A DNA stretch of 64,000 nucleotides from contig OX336388.2 of the NCBI GenBank assembly GCA_946902985.2, positions 1,504,142,545 to 1,504,206,544 on the forward strand, read 5' to 3'. The translations under genes and the position numbers were made by a program. Shown here piece by piece: positions 53,823 through 64,000 of the stretch (its first letter is position 1; each line of letters begins with the position of its first letter). The notes beneath the pieces were generated by a model. The model did no database searches. It was not told where the DNA came from and saw nothing but the letters and a program-made list of their open reading frames with translations. This DNA comes from Meconema thalassinum (taxonomy: Eukaryota > Arthropoda > Insecta > Orthoptera > Tettigoniidae).

Positions 53823-54580
53823 TTGGCACTAGCTGGGGGTCTTACTACTATTGAAGCAGGAAAAGGGTGTTATAGTCCCAGTGATATTTGGAGCACAGAT
53901 GATAAATGTAAAACAAAAATATTGGAATGCAGCCGAAATATATCAGAAACCTCTATGGACATCAAATTGGCAGGTGAAAAGCTGAAGGAAGTAGGAGACT
54001 TCTGTTACTTAGGAAGCAAAATAACCAGTGATGGACGAAGCAAAGAAGATATAAAATGTAGGTTGGCTCAGGCAAGGAAAGCATTTCTACAAAAGAGGAG
54101 TCTGTTGAATTCGAATATAGATTTAGGTATTAGGAAGTCATTCCTGAGAGCCTTTGTCTGGAGCATGGCGCTCTATGGAAGTGAAACGACTATTGGTGCA
54201 GCAGAAAAGAGAAAAATTGAAGCGTTTGAAATGTTGTGTTACAGGAGACTGATGAAGATCAGATAGGTAGATAGGGTTACAAACGAAGAGGTATTAAGCG
54301 AGTGCGAGAGGAGAGATGTTTCTGGCGACTGATAATGAAGAGAAGAGATAGGTTGGTAGGACACATACTAAGACACCCAGGAATAGCAAGCTAAGTTATG
54401 GGTGGAATGATCGAGGACAAGAACTGTAGGGGTAGACCAAGTTTAGAATATGTTAAACAGATTGTCTCTGATGTAGGGTGTGGTAGCTTTGTAGATATGG
54501 AACGATCAGCTTAGGACAGGGACCATGGAATGGTGTATCAAACCAGTCAAAAGACTGAAGACTCAAACCACAACGACAGA
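53823..54580 (+). pseudogene. RTE-like LINE, RT C-terminal fragment and 3' UTR
   Basis: An open segment to 54,266 carries VGDFCYLGSKITSDGRSKED, ARKAFLQKRSLL and AEKRKIEAFEMLCYRRLMK. After a stop the homology continues with frame breaks through RDRLVGHILRHPG. It ends in a 3' UTR (accagtcaaaagactgaaga) that is characteristic of a very common arthropod LINE family. 5' truncated and inactive. A minus-strand relative is at 56,130-56,544. Confidence 0.8.
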
Positions 54581-54729
54581 TGATTTACAACTCTCTCGCT
54601 AAGCTCAGCTTACCAAAGAGGCTGTACTTACAACTAGAGAACGCGACGATATTGGGAACGTGCCGTACTGTGCGCAAAGTATTAGCCGTTAATGAACTGG
54701 TGTACAGAATGGACCATGGTACTATAAAA

Positions 54730-55827
54730 ACAAGAAGTTCCATGACGAACTAAAGAGCCTACTTCTCTTAAAATTAAGATTCATGCCAATGATTAATCTA
54801 TATGGACCTTATCTAGAATAATGTCGAAATTAAGTTGATAGTATCGAAATTTCTAATTAGTACGAAATATACCTCGTATAATGTAGCCTAATAAAGAACT
54901 ACCGTTGGCAGCCCGGGTGACTGAATATATTCTTAGTTCCATCTCTTAAGGTATACTTGCATACATTCTGATATATTGATATTAGGGCAAAAAAGTATTT
55001 ATTAACAGTTGGCAGCTCTGGTTGCTCTTAAGAATACGCATAGTCATATCTGTTATGGTTACACATAGCACATACGAAATTTGGTTGAAATCCAATTGAT
55101 AGTATAGAAGTTATATGTATTTAAAATTTGGTCCTATCAGCAGGCTTTGAATCATGTTGGTAGCACTGATGTATATTAGTTACTCCAAATTAATCTAGAA
55201 TGTCAGGTGCTATACGTGTGAATAGTTTAAAGCAGTCGGCTTGCATACTTTCTGATATATTGGTATTTTGATGAAAAAATAGAGAGATTATTTATTAACA
55301 GTTGGCAGCCCTGGTGGCTCCTAAGAATACGCTCTGTCATATCTGTTTCTGTACACATATTACATACGAAATTTGGTTGAAATCCAAACAATAGTGTAGA
55401 AGTTATATGCATTTAAAAATTGGACCTATCAGCATGCTTAGAATTGTTTTGGCAACACTGTCTTAGTATGTGTCCTACCTACCGATCTCTTCTTAAACTG
55501 AAATATTATGATATATATGTGTGCCAATTTTGGAATAGTTCCCATGCATACCTTTCAAGATATTCAACTTGGAGCTCAAATTTCAAGTGCGGTTTTTCAG
55601 CAGTTGGTAGCACTCACATCATTTTCAAATATGGGTTTGAGATATCCAGGTATAGATCTTTACTCATACCAAATTTGGTTTTGATTGATGGAGTCGTTTA
55701 GGAGTTGATAGGGAGGACACACACACACACACACACAGAAGGACAGACAGACAGACACACATTTGCCCGGATCGATCTCATAAGTCTACTTTTTCCTCAT
55801 TTTTGCAAAATGTGAAAAGTAGGCTAA
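54730..55827 (+). repeat. Family B repeat, uninterrupted copy (empty site)
   Basis: 1.1 kb, starting acaagaagttccatgacg and ending tgtgaaaagtaggctaa, collinear with the copy split by the Polinton. Around 54,908-54,930 it reads gttggcagcccgggtgactg, crossing the position where the other copy has cctggt-Polinton-cctggt. It also lacks the 517-bp MITE. Confidence 0.9.
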
Positions 55828-56129
55828 TAACGCAGAGACAGTTGAAATTGAATGCTATTTGTAGCCGGTCATTGACAGATTATTAGGGAAAACCTGTGTG
55901 CAATAAGTAACAATAGACTGTTAACAGTAATGCAATAATATTTATTTATTTATTATTTATTTAGGGCCACAACAGGGCAGTGCCCCAATTACAGTAGCAA
56001 ACACTTGTTTATACACAGATAATACATGAAAGTATATGAAAATACATTAAAATACAAAATATTCCAAGCACTATCTCAAAACGACAATAATTAGCTGGTA
56101 CAAATAACTCAAGACCTATAAGAAATTGG
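55828..56129. other. No gene; low-complexity DNA
   Basis: Contains a ttatttattta tract near 55,940-55,965. Nothing else recognised. Confidence 0.45.
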
Positions 56130-56544
56130 TTGTTGTTTGAGTCTTCAGTATTTTGACTGGTTTTATGCAGCTCTCCATGCATCCCTGTCCTGAGCTAATT
56201 GTTTCATCTCTACATAGCTAGCACACCCTACATCCGAGGCAATCTGTTTTAACATATTCTAACCTTGTTCTACTCCTGCAGTTCTTGTCCTCGACGCTTC
56301 CTTCCATAACTAAGCTTGCTATTCCTGGGTGTCTTAGTATGTGTCCTACCAACCTATCTCTTCTCTTCATTAGCAGTCGCCAGAAACATCTCTCCTCTCC
56401 GACTCGTCTTAATATCTCTTCGTTTGTAACCCTATCTACCCATCTGATCTTCATCATTCTCCCGTAACACCACATTTCAAACGCTTCAATTCTCCTCTTT
56501 TCTGCTGCACCTATTGGTATTAATGAAGAAATATCTTGTTTCAT
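56130..56544 (-). pseudogene. RTE-like LINE, C-terminal fragment
   Basis: On the minus strand, AAEKRRIEAFEMWCYGRMMK is followed by VTNEEILRRVGEERCFWRL and DRLVGHILRHPGIASLVMEG, then the 3' UTR with the ttgactggtt/gagtcttcag words. Same family as 53,823-54,580, with this coding part unbroken. Confidence 0.8.
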
Positions 56545-56559
56545 TTGAGGGTCTTGGGC

Positions 56560-56640
56560 ATCGTGGTCATTCAGCTCCGTGTACTTGGGTGTGTGTGTTT
56601 ATATAGAATTTGTCTGATAACCTGTGTTATTATGGTGTCT

Positions 56641-56682
<42 letters not shown>

Positions 56683-56965
56683 TGTGTAGTTGTATTTTAG
56701 GTGAGTATTGGGGAGGAGACGGCCGTGGATTTAAGTTAGGAACCATTTGCATGGGAAACCACTGAAAACCACTTCCAGGACGGCTCAGGTGGGAATTGAA
56801 TCCACCTCTTCTCAGTTTTGCCTCAAGAGGATGATTGGACCCCGTTCCAGCCCTCAGACCAGAATTAAATTTCTTGGCAGAGCCGGGAATCTAACCAGTA
56901 CCTCTGGGGTGACAGCCAAGAAAGCTAGCCGCTACAACTGGAAGTGGACACGAAGAGATAATTCA
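56560..56965 (-). mobile_element. SINE-2 with internal (TAG)n expansion
   Basis: The minus-strand B box and body match 50,310-50,760 (ccaagaaatttaattctgg, ctgagaagaggtgg). At 56,640-56,682 the SINE contains about 14 copies of a tag/agt trinucleotide, an expansion not seen in the other copies. Confidence 0.8.
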
Positions 56966-56984
56966 CAATAGTTAGAAGCCTAAT

Positions 56985-57535
56985 AAACATACACACATTT
57001 GTCGACAAACCTACACGGAAGAATACAGAATGGATAGAAGAACACAAAACAGAGCACAGTGAACGGAGGAAGAGATAATGGGAAGAAAAAAGGAAACATT
57101 GTAGGAAATAATAATAATAATCCAGTAGTCATGTCTTTCAACAAATTTGTAAAAGTAAATAATCCACGATAAAGAGGACTTCATCCACAGTACAATGAAA
57201 CCGACTCTCCCCTACTTCTGACACGAATAAAGAATGAATTATGTCATCTTAACACGTATCAATCAATGCATTTGGTGGTCATTTAGCCCCGTGTACTTGG
57301 CTGTGTATGGAGTTGGTCTGACAACCTGTGCCGTGCAAAACTGAGTCATTATCAAACTGTGATTAGACCAGAAGCACTACATGCAGCAGAATGTTTACAT
57401 GGTATGCTTGATAAACTGTCAATCAAAGAAAGATGAATATTAGTTCTTAGTCCCCACATCAAAGAAGGTAAATACAAACTTCGGAGCAACTTAGAAATGT
57501 ACACTCACAGCGAAAATATCCCGTAATCAGGGAAC
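56985..57535 (+). pseudogene. LINE fragments
   Basis: At 57,000-57,115 the frame encodes PTRKNTEWIEEHKTEHSERR, a diverged copy of the C-terminal motif, followed by an (ATA)n tail. A SINE-2 scrap lies at about 57,280-57,330. From 57,335 a second LINE piece encodes LSHYQTVIRPEALHAAE, homologous to the LINE at 52.9-53.5 kb, and breaks off near 57,530. Confidence 0.65.
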
Positions 57536-57595
57536 TGAGGTTAACATTTTAGACTCACCTACTGCATTCAGAATGCCCGCCTGAATAATTCCCTG

Positions 57596-57812
57596 ACTGT
57601 CTGCGTGGCTCAGCGGTAACGTTCTGGCCACCTGTGCCCAACGTTGCAGGATTGAATCCAGTTGGCATTTGAGGGTGCGCAAATGTTAGGGAGCCGTGTC
57701 AGTAGATTTACTGGCACGTTGAAGATCCCCTTCAGGACAAAATTCCGGCACCCTGGAGTCTCTAAAAGCCGCAGTAGTTAAAAGGGACGGAAAATCAATA
57801 ACATTATTATTA
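57596..57812 (+). mobile_element. SINE-3, tRNA-derived, complete
   Basis: A-box tggctcagcgg (perfect match to the 11-base consensus), B-box region ttgcaggattgaatcc, a body with gtgcgcaaatgttaggg and agtagatttactggcacg, ending ctctaaaagccgcag and a (TTA)n tail. This is the reference for the head expanded in the 37-bp minisatellite. Confidence 0.85.
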
Positions 57813-58060
57813 TTATTATGAATAATTCCTATCCGTTTGATACTTTAAAAGCCACAACAACGACCTCCTTGGTGGAAGTCGATGAGGACCCAAAGTACAC
57901 GGTAACAAAAAAGGTTTTGCATATTGCAAGCTTATGTATTTGTGGACCAAATATAATATGCGTGATTTATCCGATAACTGTTGTAATTATTTATGTACTG
58001 TATGGCATTACACATGAAACACAACAATAATATTAATAATAATAATAATAGTAATTCATC
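57813..58060. other. No convincing gene
   Basis: A 70-codon frame at 57,818-58,030 has a hydrophobic C-terminal stretch but begins in the SINE tail and resembles no family I know. Confidence 0.4.
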
Positions 58061-58265
58061 ATGAAGACGCCATAACTCGACCGAGGTGCTTACACTTGGA
58101 TGTAAGGAAGATAGCTCACGAAAAAGCTAAAAAGACCACTGGAAAAAAATGGACGGAGGAACGTAAGAAGGGGCATAGTGAGTTCATGAGGAGATTTTGG
58201 GAGGAGAAGAAGAGGAAAGCTCCATCTACCCGAGTCAACAAGTTCAAGCGCGCTCCCTAAGTGGG
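58061..58265 (+). mobile_element. LINE 3' end with recurrent C-terminal motif
   Basis: Encodes KKWTEERKKGHSEFMRRFWE near the stop. Its first 65 bases (aagacgccataactcgaccg) are repeated at 58,722-58,790, so two copies of the same LINE end are close together. Confidence 0.7.
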
Positions 58266-58721
58266 CAAAACGAAGAAAGAAAGAAAGAAAGAAAGAAAAT
58301 AATAAGTACATACAAGGACAGATATCAACCTTATTACGACCTGTCCAGTCTATTTCCCCAATCCAGGCTCGATGGTGTAGCTCTGAAATAGTCGTTAGGG
58401 TCACCTAAGTACGCTCCTAGTTTGCAATCTTCGACAATGTGCCTGATGGTGATGTACCGCAATCACAGCAGGGGTTTGGCCACTTCCCCATTAGTGCAGG
58501 TTGTATGCACGAACTCCATGTCCGATAACAGTGTACGGTATAAACAAACACACGTGTTATCTTACAGTTAACACATGAGTCAATGTGCAAAAACGAAATG
58601 TCGTGAAACAGCAATGAAAATACGACATCATGCAATATGATTTTTTTTTTTACCAGTGTATAAAGTTTTAGTATCAATATTTGACGCCAAACTCGACTGA
58701 AACAAATCTCAAAGAGGCTCA
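58266..58721. other. No recognisable gene
   Basis: Starts with a (GAAA)n tract at 58,274-58,300. The rest shows no frame or repeat I recognise. Confidence 0.4.
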
Positions 58722-58790
58722 TCATGAAGACACCATAACTCGACCGAGGTGTTTACACTTGGATGTAAGGAAGATAGCTCACTCCGAAAT
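58722..58790 (+). repeat. Duplicate of the LINE segment at 58,061-58,128
   Basis: catcatgaagacaccataac followed by tcgaccgaggtgtttacac and ggatgtaaggaagatagctc, nearly identical to the earlier copy. It stops before the C-terminal motif. Confidence 0.8.
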
Positions 58791-58884
58791 TATGAAAGCT
58801 TGGTGAGTCTGCAGGGGGGCAATCAGTTGATATATTGCAGTCCTTAGTTTACATAACGACAATACATTCAATACTAATTCTAGT

Positions 58885-59020
58885 TTCTATGACCAAGGTT
58901 CAAACCCGGCTGAAGTAATCGGATTTTTTAAGAGCATTAAAAGTCCCTCAGTAGCCTTCCTTCGGAGGGGAAGTAAAGCCGGTGGTCCCATGCCATAGAT
59001 TTATGGCATCAAAAAGAAAC
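58885..59020 (+). mobile_element. SINE-like fragment
   Basis: A B-box-like ggttcaaacccggc followed by cagtagccttccttcggagg and ggggaagtaaagccgg. The tail suggests another SINE type; the A box is not clear. Confidence 0.45.
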
Positions 59021-59154
59021 TTCTACTAGGTTAGAATTGATAAATCTATATTAGTTCCAACGTTCACCGCCAGGTACTGGACGGTAACATTTGGTAGCAA
59101 AAGTAGGAACTACTTGAAGTTATCGTCTGCAGTACTTACTTGAATTAAAAGAGA

Positions 59155-59270
59155 TAACATACACTAATACAGCCATCACAATTAATACCAGTTATCAGAC
59201 AGATTCTACACACACCCAAAGTACACGGGGCAACATGACCACGTTGTTACAGCCCCTAAACAAAGGAAAC
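59155..59270 (+). mobile_element. SINE-2 3' fragment
   Basis: The phrases cactaatacagccatcacaa and tctacacacacccaaag, then catgaccacg, match the SINE-2 3' region. Confidence 0.65.
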
Positions 59271-59334
59271 AACCAACCAACCAACCAACCAATTATAATA
59301 ATAACGTTCTGGACTTCATGTTCCCTTTCTGCGA

Positions 59335-59525
59335 CTGCTCTGCCTTAAGAGACGCCTAGTTCCGTAATTTTACCCTGAAGGAGATCTTTAATGTGCCGGT
59401 AAATTTACCGACACGAGGATGTCGCTTTTAAACACCCTCAATAGCGATCGGATACAGCCGGAATTTAAATTCCACTGTCTTGTGTTTCGGAGGTCAACGC
59501 TAAACCTATTGCGCCACTTATTCTG
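59335..59525 (-). mobile_element. SINE with the SINE-3 tail
   Basis: On the minus strand: gtgtcggtaaatttaccggc and cattaaagatctccttcagg correspond to the SINE-3 body, preceded by a different head (agtggcgcaataggtttagc). Confidence 0.6.
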
Positions 59526-59639
59526 TCAAAGAGAAAGATCATTGGAAGGAAACAATAGCATAGTTAGTATGATAAGAAGATAACAGTAGTATGGGTTGCT
59601 TCAAGAGGATTATAACTTAGTACAGGACTACACTCACCT

Positions 59640-60065
59640 ATGTTCTTTGGGAAACCACTTGCTGTGTAGTGGCTAGAATTCTTCGCTGTCATCCTAGAGG
59701 TGTGTATTCGATTGTCGGCTCTGTCATGTTAACTCTATTCTGTGTATTGGAAAAGGGTACATTGAGTCTCGTGAGGTGAAACTCAGAAGAGGTGAGTTTG
59801 ATTCTCACTTCAGCCATCTTAGAAGTGGTTATCCATGATTTCCCAACTCTAATCCCGGTAAATGCCGGGATTGTTCTTAACTAAAGGTCACGGTCAGCTA
59901 CTTTTCATTCCTCGTCACAATATTATAAACACATACCCGTCTAGAGACACCACAATAACACAGGTATTCAGACATATTCTACACTCACCCAAACATACGG
60001 GCCTGAAGTGACCACGATATCCAAGCTGTTAATCAAAACAACTACAACAACAACAACAACAACAA
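59640..60065 (+). mobile_element. SINE-2, full length
   Basis: Head with gtgtattcgattgtcggctc, body with ggtgagtttgattctcac and aatcccggtaaatgccggga, 3' part with acaccacaataacacaggt and a (CAA)n tail. Confidence 0.75.
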
Positions 60066-60235
60066 TAATAACTTATTATTTGGGTATCTTCGCTTTAATA
60101 AGGCTTCTTTAATTGCAGATATTTAAGCTCCAAGCTACCAAATCAAGTAAGAATAACAGGTAATTGACAAAACTGAGTGACAAGGTAATAAAATGAATGT
60201 CTACCCATAAAGGGCCCGCTTCACTTTGCTTTATA

Positions 60236-60873
60236 CAGGGTCTTTCATATAAAGTAAGAACGGCGAGCGGCGGTTTTGTCATTCGCTGCTGAAGCCGGCT
60301 TGGCCGAGCTTGTGACGAGCCACGGCCCCCTGCTGTAGTATTGAAAGCGCGCGCATAGTACAAACTTGACCTTGCAATAAGCGTGCAGGTGTTGTCAGTC
60401 GCCAGTCTGAACCACAGGTGCTAACATGTTGAGACAGTTATCATTGCAACATCGTATTTTTGTATCTAAAATTTATTTTAATTACGATTCGGCTCGGCGG
60501 GTACGTGATGCATTAAATTTTGTTCAGCAATTTCCTGATGAAGTGCCACCTTCACTAGCACAGATTCACGTAATTGTAAATAACTTTGACACTACTGGTT
60601 CAGTGCTCAATAAAAACACAAAGTAAAAAAATCAGAAAAAAATACAGTGGCATGACTCACTCGCGTCAGCCAAAATGTGGTTACCAGATACAATGTCTGT
60701 ACAACCCAGGAAGGACGACACTTCCAGCAACTTTTATAAGGTAATATTTCATTGAGAATTGTACACACGCTTAGAGCAGGGGGCCACGGCTCGCCACAAG
60801 CTCGGTCAAGGCCACCACACTAGCGGATAACAAACCCGCCGCTTGGCGTTCTTATTTTATATGAAAGACCCTG
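60236..60873 (+). mobile_element. Mariner-derived MITE, complete
   Basis: 638 bp flanked by TA (60,234-60,235 and 60,874-60,875). The ends cagggtctttcatataaag...tatatgaaagaccctg pair for about 100 bp. The inside keeps part of a transposase gene, so it is a deletion derivative of a larger autonomous element. Confidence 0.9.
60426..60626 (+). pseudogene. N-terminal helix-turn-helix remnant of a mariner-type transposase
   Basis: 66 residues from ATG 60,426: a helical segment LQHRIFVSKIYFNYDSARRV, a Pro-turn (QQFPDEVPPSLAQIHVIV) and NNFDTTGSVLNK. The layout (an FVKxYF start and an xFxxTGSV end) matches the DUF4817-type DNA-binding domain of insect mariner-like transposases. No catalytic DDE/D part remains. 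Confidence 0.65.
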
Positions 60874-60875
60874 TA

Positions 60876-61349
60876 CATAAAGCCCACTGCACTAATACGA
60901 TCTATCGTGTTTCTGACGAAGTATTTGTGTTGGGCACACGTGGTACAATGTGTTATATTTTCTCATGTATAGCTCATATGAGTAATAACATGAAATCTAA
61001 ATTTTTCTCCACAGTTAGTTGTGGAAGACATGAAACGTGGGCGCCACACGCCAGGGAAATACTGTTTTAGCATTAATATTTTGTCGGAGCCTCCAACACC
61101 ACAAAGGGACTAGTAAATCAAGCTGCACGTGTAGTCCAGTCCCGGTGGAGTAAACCCAAAGCAAACTTGTCGACAAAGACTTCCCCAATGCCCACGGCCT
61201 TTCCAAATTCTTCACATTCGAATGAAAGTGGCCACATTTAGCATGATTTATCACTAGACGAACGGTCACGTGCCGATGAGCACTTTTGATGAATCCATCT
61301 GAATTGGTATTTTACGAACTGATACAATTATTGATACTGTTTTAAATTG
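60876..61349. other. No recognisable gene
   Basis: Short frames only; no match to other parts of the window. Confidence 0.45.
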
Positions 61350-61351
61350 TA

Positions 61352-61646
61352 CTACCCTACCAGCGAATTGTTACCGATAGCGGAAATCAGAACTAATGCG
61401 CTCCGCCCAGCCACACGCCTGCGAGAGACGTGCAGTTGTCGCCAGCGAAACCTCATCGCTTGTCATTTGTGTGCATGATTCATGCTGGGTCGTGGGCTGT
61501 GCGGTGTGTTCTCATTGTATGACTGTACATGTGTTCCCTCTCTTGTCCTGCACCCGCTCGCTGCAGCCATTACGAGGCGAGATGACGTAATGTATACACT
61601 ACAGCTGCGCTCCACGTCTAGCGGTAACAGTTCCCTGGTAGGGTAG
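61352..61646. mobile_element. Short MITE with TA target duplication
   Basis: 295 bp. The ends ctaccctaccagcgaattgt and its complement with two to three mismatches extend to about 25 bp, flanked by TA at 61,350-61,351 and 61,647-61,648. Non-coding. Confidence 0.75.
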
Positions 61647-61679
61647 TATGCGTATGTATTTATGTTCTATCTGCCTATC

Positions 61680-62365
61680 TATGGTATGAAGATCAGCATT
61701 TCAAAGACAAATGTTATGTCAGTAGAGAAGAAACGCAAAAAAAAAAAAAAAAAAAAAAAATTGAGTGCCAGGTAAGAGGAACTAAATTGCAGCGCGTGGA
61801 ACATTTTTCAAGTAATTGGACTATGCGCTCTCTCAGGATGGTAGCATTAGGAAGGAACTAGAGTAAGGTGTATAAAAGCCAATGCAGGAGTTCTCAGTTG
61901 CAATCTACAGTATTCTGTAAGAAAGAAGTTAGTGTATCGACAAAACTCTCCCTACATCGCTCAGTATTTAGACCGAACTTGCTGTATGGAAGTGAGAGCT
62001 AACTGACATGAGAGAAGCACGAATGATTTCTGGGACAAATAGATGCGAGCAATGGCAGGTGGATACTCGTAATGAAGAGAAAAAGGCTAAGTTAGAAATG
62101 AAGACGCTTGATGAAGCAGTTCATATGAGCCGACTCAGATGGTGAGGTCATGTGAAGGGAATGGGGGAGGAGAGATTACCTAAGAGGTTGATGCAATGGA
62201 CTGTAGAGGGTAAGAGAAGTAGAGGTAGACATTGGAGGTGATTAGATTCAGTGTTCAACGATTTCAAAGTAAGAGGTGTAGAAGCAGAGGAGGCCACAGT
62301 GCTAACTGCTAATAGGGGATCATGGAGGCGACTTGTTCGCAAACAGAGGCTTGCAAACTAGACTG
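61680..62365 (+). pseudogene. LINE RT C-terminal remnant
   Basis: Shattered frames encode MKISISKTNVMS near the start and, toward the end, GMGEERLPKRLMQWTVEGKR, VEAEEATVLTANRGSW and RRLVRKQRLAN before a stop. This is the post-RT end of a LINE different from those at 52-56 kb. A 29-base A run at 61,735-61,760 interrupts it. Confidence 0.7.
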
Positions 62366-62528
62366 GACGCAGAAAGGCAAAATAGTCTCAAATGAATATG
62401 TATGTATTTACTGTATGTCTGCCTTCTTTCTTAACAATACGATCATCTCCCAATGACAGGCAATTTGTGTTCAAGCAGGAACCAAAAGAGCTTTGTTAAC
62501 CAGTCAAGGGAATGAAAACCGGTGAATA

Positions 62529-63095
62529 TTTATACTAATATAATAAAGCTGAAGAGTTTGTGTGTTTGTGTGTTTAAACGCGCTAATATCTGAAACTACC
62601 ACTCGGATTCAAAAAATACTTTTTGTATATGATAGCCAGATTCAAGAGGAATAGTTTAGGCTATGTATAATTAGGCTACACCTCTCAGGTAACCATAAAG
62701 TTTGATTTTTGTTCAGGAAGTCGGAAGAACAAGCGCTGCCGAACCGCTTTAAAAATATCTAACGAGTCTATTGTTGCCTGGCAGTGCGAGCTGCATCACG
62801 TCGCCCCTACCATTGATCTGGTGCAGAATTGCGAGCTGCTTATAAATTGTAGTCATGGGGAATAATTAATGCAAAAAGATTTCTTAGGTCCCTTAAAACA
62901 GTTATCATCATGACGATAGTATGCCTCTGTATAAGGGCGATGGTGTTGGTGCAGTATACTGAGGTTATCAGCTGCAATAAGCGTTGGTGCTTTCCGATCC
63001 TTATCCTTGAGAGCTCCTGTTCTGTAGTACAGTAGTATTGATTATTATCCATAGAGCAAATAAATCCACCGGGCGAAGCCGGGCATTACTGCTAG
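62529..63095 (+). mobile_element. Short non-autonomous Helitron
   Basis: Begins tttatactaatataataaag and ends with a short GC hairpin (ccgggcgaagccgg) and gcattactgctag followed by t. These are well-known arthropod Helitron ends (TC/TT start, 3' hairpin, CTAG end, no target duplication). 567 bp, non-coding. Confidence 0.8.
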
Positions 63096-63429
63096 TTTTA
63101 AATAATTAAAAGAATTAATTCGTGCAGGTATATTCGGTTTGTCGAGACTACTGAGCCTCGCACTGATTGCTGATGTGTATTTAGTTGAACTCTTGGAGTT
63201 TGTACGTCATTGGATCAATATTGCTCTTGCTCTGTCGATTGCTCCGGAGAGTGAGATAGTGGCCCATCCCTTTGTGGGTAAGCTCCAAGTTTGTTGAGTG
63301 ACACAGGCTGAGCTATTGAAGTCCCAAGTATCTTACAGTTCGACCTTCCGTTTGTCGGCTCACTTGAGTCTCCAGAATCAATGTAGCCGACATTGCAAAA
63401 TGTTGTTCTTGTTGTCGTTGTTGATATCT

Positions 63430-63660
63430 ATGGACTTTGCGACATCTTAGTCATAAATCCCCGTGTATTTGGGAGTATGTAGAAGTTGTATGACAACCTA
63501 TGCCACTGTGATGTCTGTACTAGTGTGTGTATTTGTAATTGAGGTAGGATTTTGGTAGGGAGTGGCCGTGGTATTACGTTAGGTACTGTGCCCGTTAGTC
63601 CAGAGACCAACGCCCACATATGCGAGAATCTCGAAAACAGTTCAGCACGAGACTCGGAAA
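63430..63660 (-). mobile_element. SINE-2 fragment
   Basis: The minus strand carries tacggggatt...acatcttagtc-type words seen also at 26,730-26,760 and the ggccactccctaccaaaatc body. Truncated. Confidence 0.55.
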
Positions 63661-64000
63661 ATCTCAGGGAAAACTGGGTATGGGAAAATGGTGCTAACTG
63701 AATTCGAGATCTCCTCCTAATATTAGAAGGATGAAAACGTGACGCACGAAATTTCTAAAACTTTTCCTCTTTTATTAATCTAAAGAAAAATATCAAGTCA
63801 TTCCTACATAATATATCTACGGTATCTAGAAATAGAGTCTCTTACTCTGAGATCCTATAACCTATTCAATGAAATATCACTTAAGATAAAGAAAGTCCTA
63901 CGCATTATAAGAAGTGTCCAATCGTGTCCATATCACACATCACATACATTTAACACTTTTTAAATATTATCACACGGATTTATCTCGTAGCACTGTTATG
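63661..64000. other. No recognisable gene
   Basis: AT-rich flank to the end of the window with no frame or repeat recognised. Confidence 0.45.

Noticed and set aside
57818..58030. 70-residue frame with a hydrophobic end
   Set aside because: Starts in a SINE tail and ends in a simple repeat; probably chance.

Overview
This is a 64 kb piece of nuclear DNA from a metazoan, almost certainly an arthropod and probably an insect with a large, repeat-rich genome. The reasons are the AT-rich base composition, several tRNA-derived SINE families, Tc1/mariner, Helitron, Gypsy, RTE-like and Polinton elements, and arthropod-style core promoter motifs (TATA plus TCAGT). No confident host protein-coding gene is visible. 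The window is a nested stack of mobile elements of different ages. The species cannot be named from sequence alone.

Layout. 1-6.2 kb: degenerate copies of a dispersed repeat with hairpin ends (family A), a tRNA-like SINE head, and a truncated mariner-derived MITE. 6.59-8.05 kb: an apparently complete Tc1-type transposon with an unbroken DD34E transposase. 8.1-23.0 kb: two inverted arms carrying a 42-bp tandem repeat, with a 12.1 kb Gypsy-type LTR retrotransposon near their centre; its two 2,708-bp LTRs are nearly identical and it has a 4-bp target duplication. 23.0-25.9 kb: a second inverted repeat (arms of about 470 bp) with a dead LINE in its loop. 27.3-28.3 kb: a broken LINE ORF1.

28,435-43,959: a structurally complete Polinton/Maverick of 15,525 bp with 667/675-bp terminal inverted repeats and a perfect 6-bp target duplication. 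It carries the expected set: protein-primed DNA polymerase B, integrase, FtsK/HerA-type packaging ATPase, adenovirus-type cysteine protease, major capsid and penton proteins, a pX-like small capsid protein and the PY protein. It also carries a fibre-like protein, a BIR-domain (IAP-like) protein and two unassigned genes. Five core genes each carry at least one break, so this copy is a recent fossil. It sits in a 1.1 kb dispersed repeat (family B) whose uninterrupted copy is at 54.73-55.83 kb in the same window.

44-48.5 kb: a TA-flanked MITE, a 115-bp satellite full of AATAACGTTATT palindromes, and a 1.7 kb minisatellite of about 46 units of 37 bp that runs into a tRNA-derived SINE and appears to be an expansion of the A-box part of that SINE. 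48.5-64 kb: SINEs, a family A element precisely inserted into a SINE, many LINE 3' ends sharing a recurrent C-terminal motif, RTE-like fragments, two more MITEs and a short Helitron.

In the Polinton, the capsid, protease, fibre and BIR genes run leftward as one block, while polymerase, ATPase, PY and integrase run rightward. Together they describe a virus-like element able in principle to copy itself, make a capsid, package DNA and integrate. This copy no longer can, because polymerase, capsid, fibre, ATPase and integrase frames are all interrupted.
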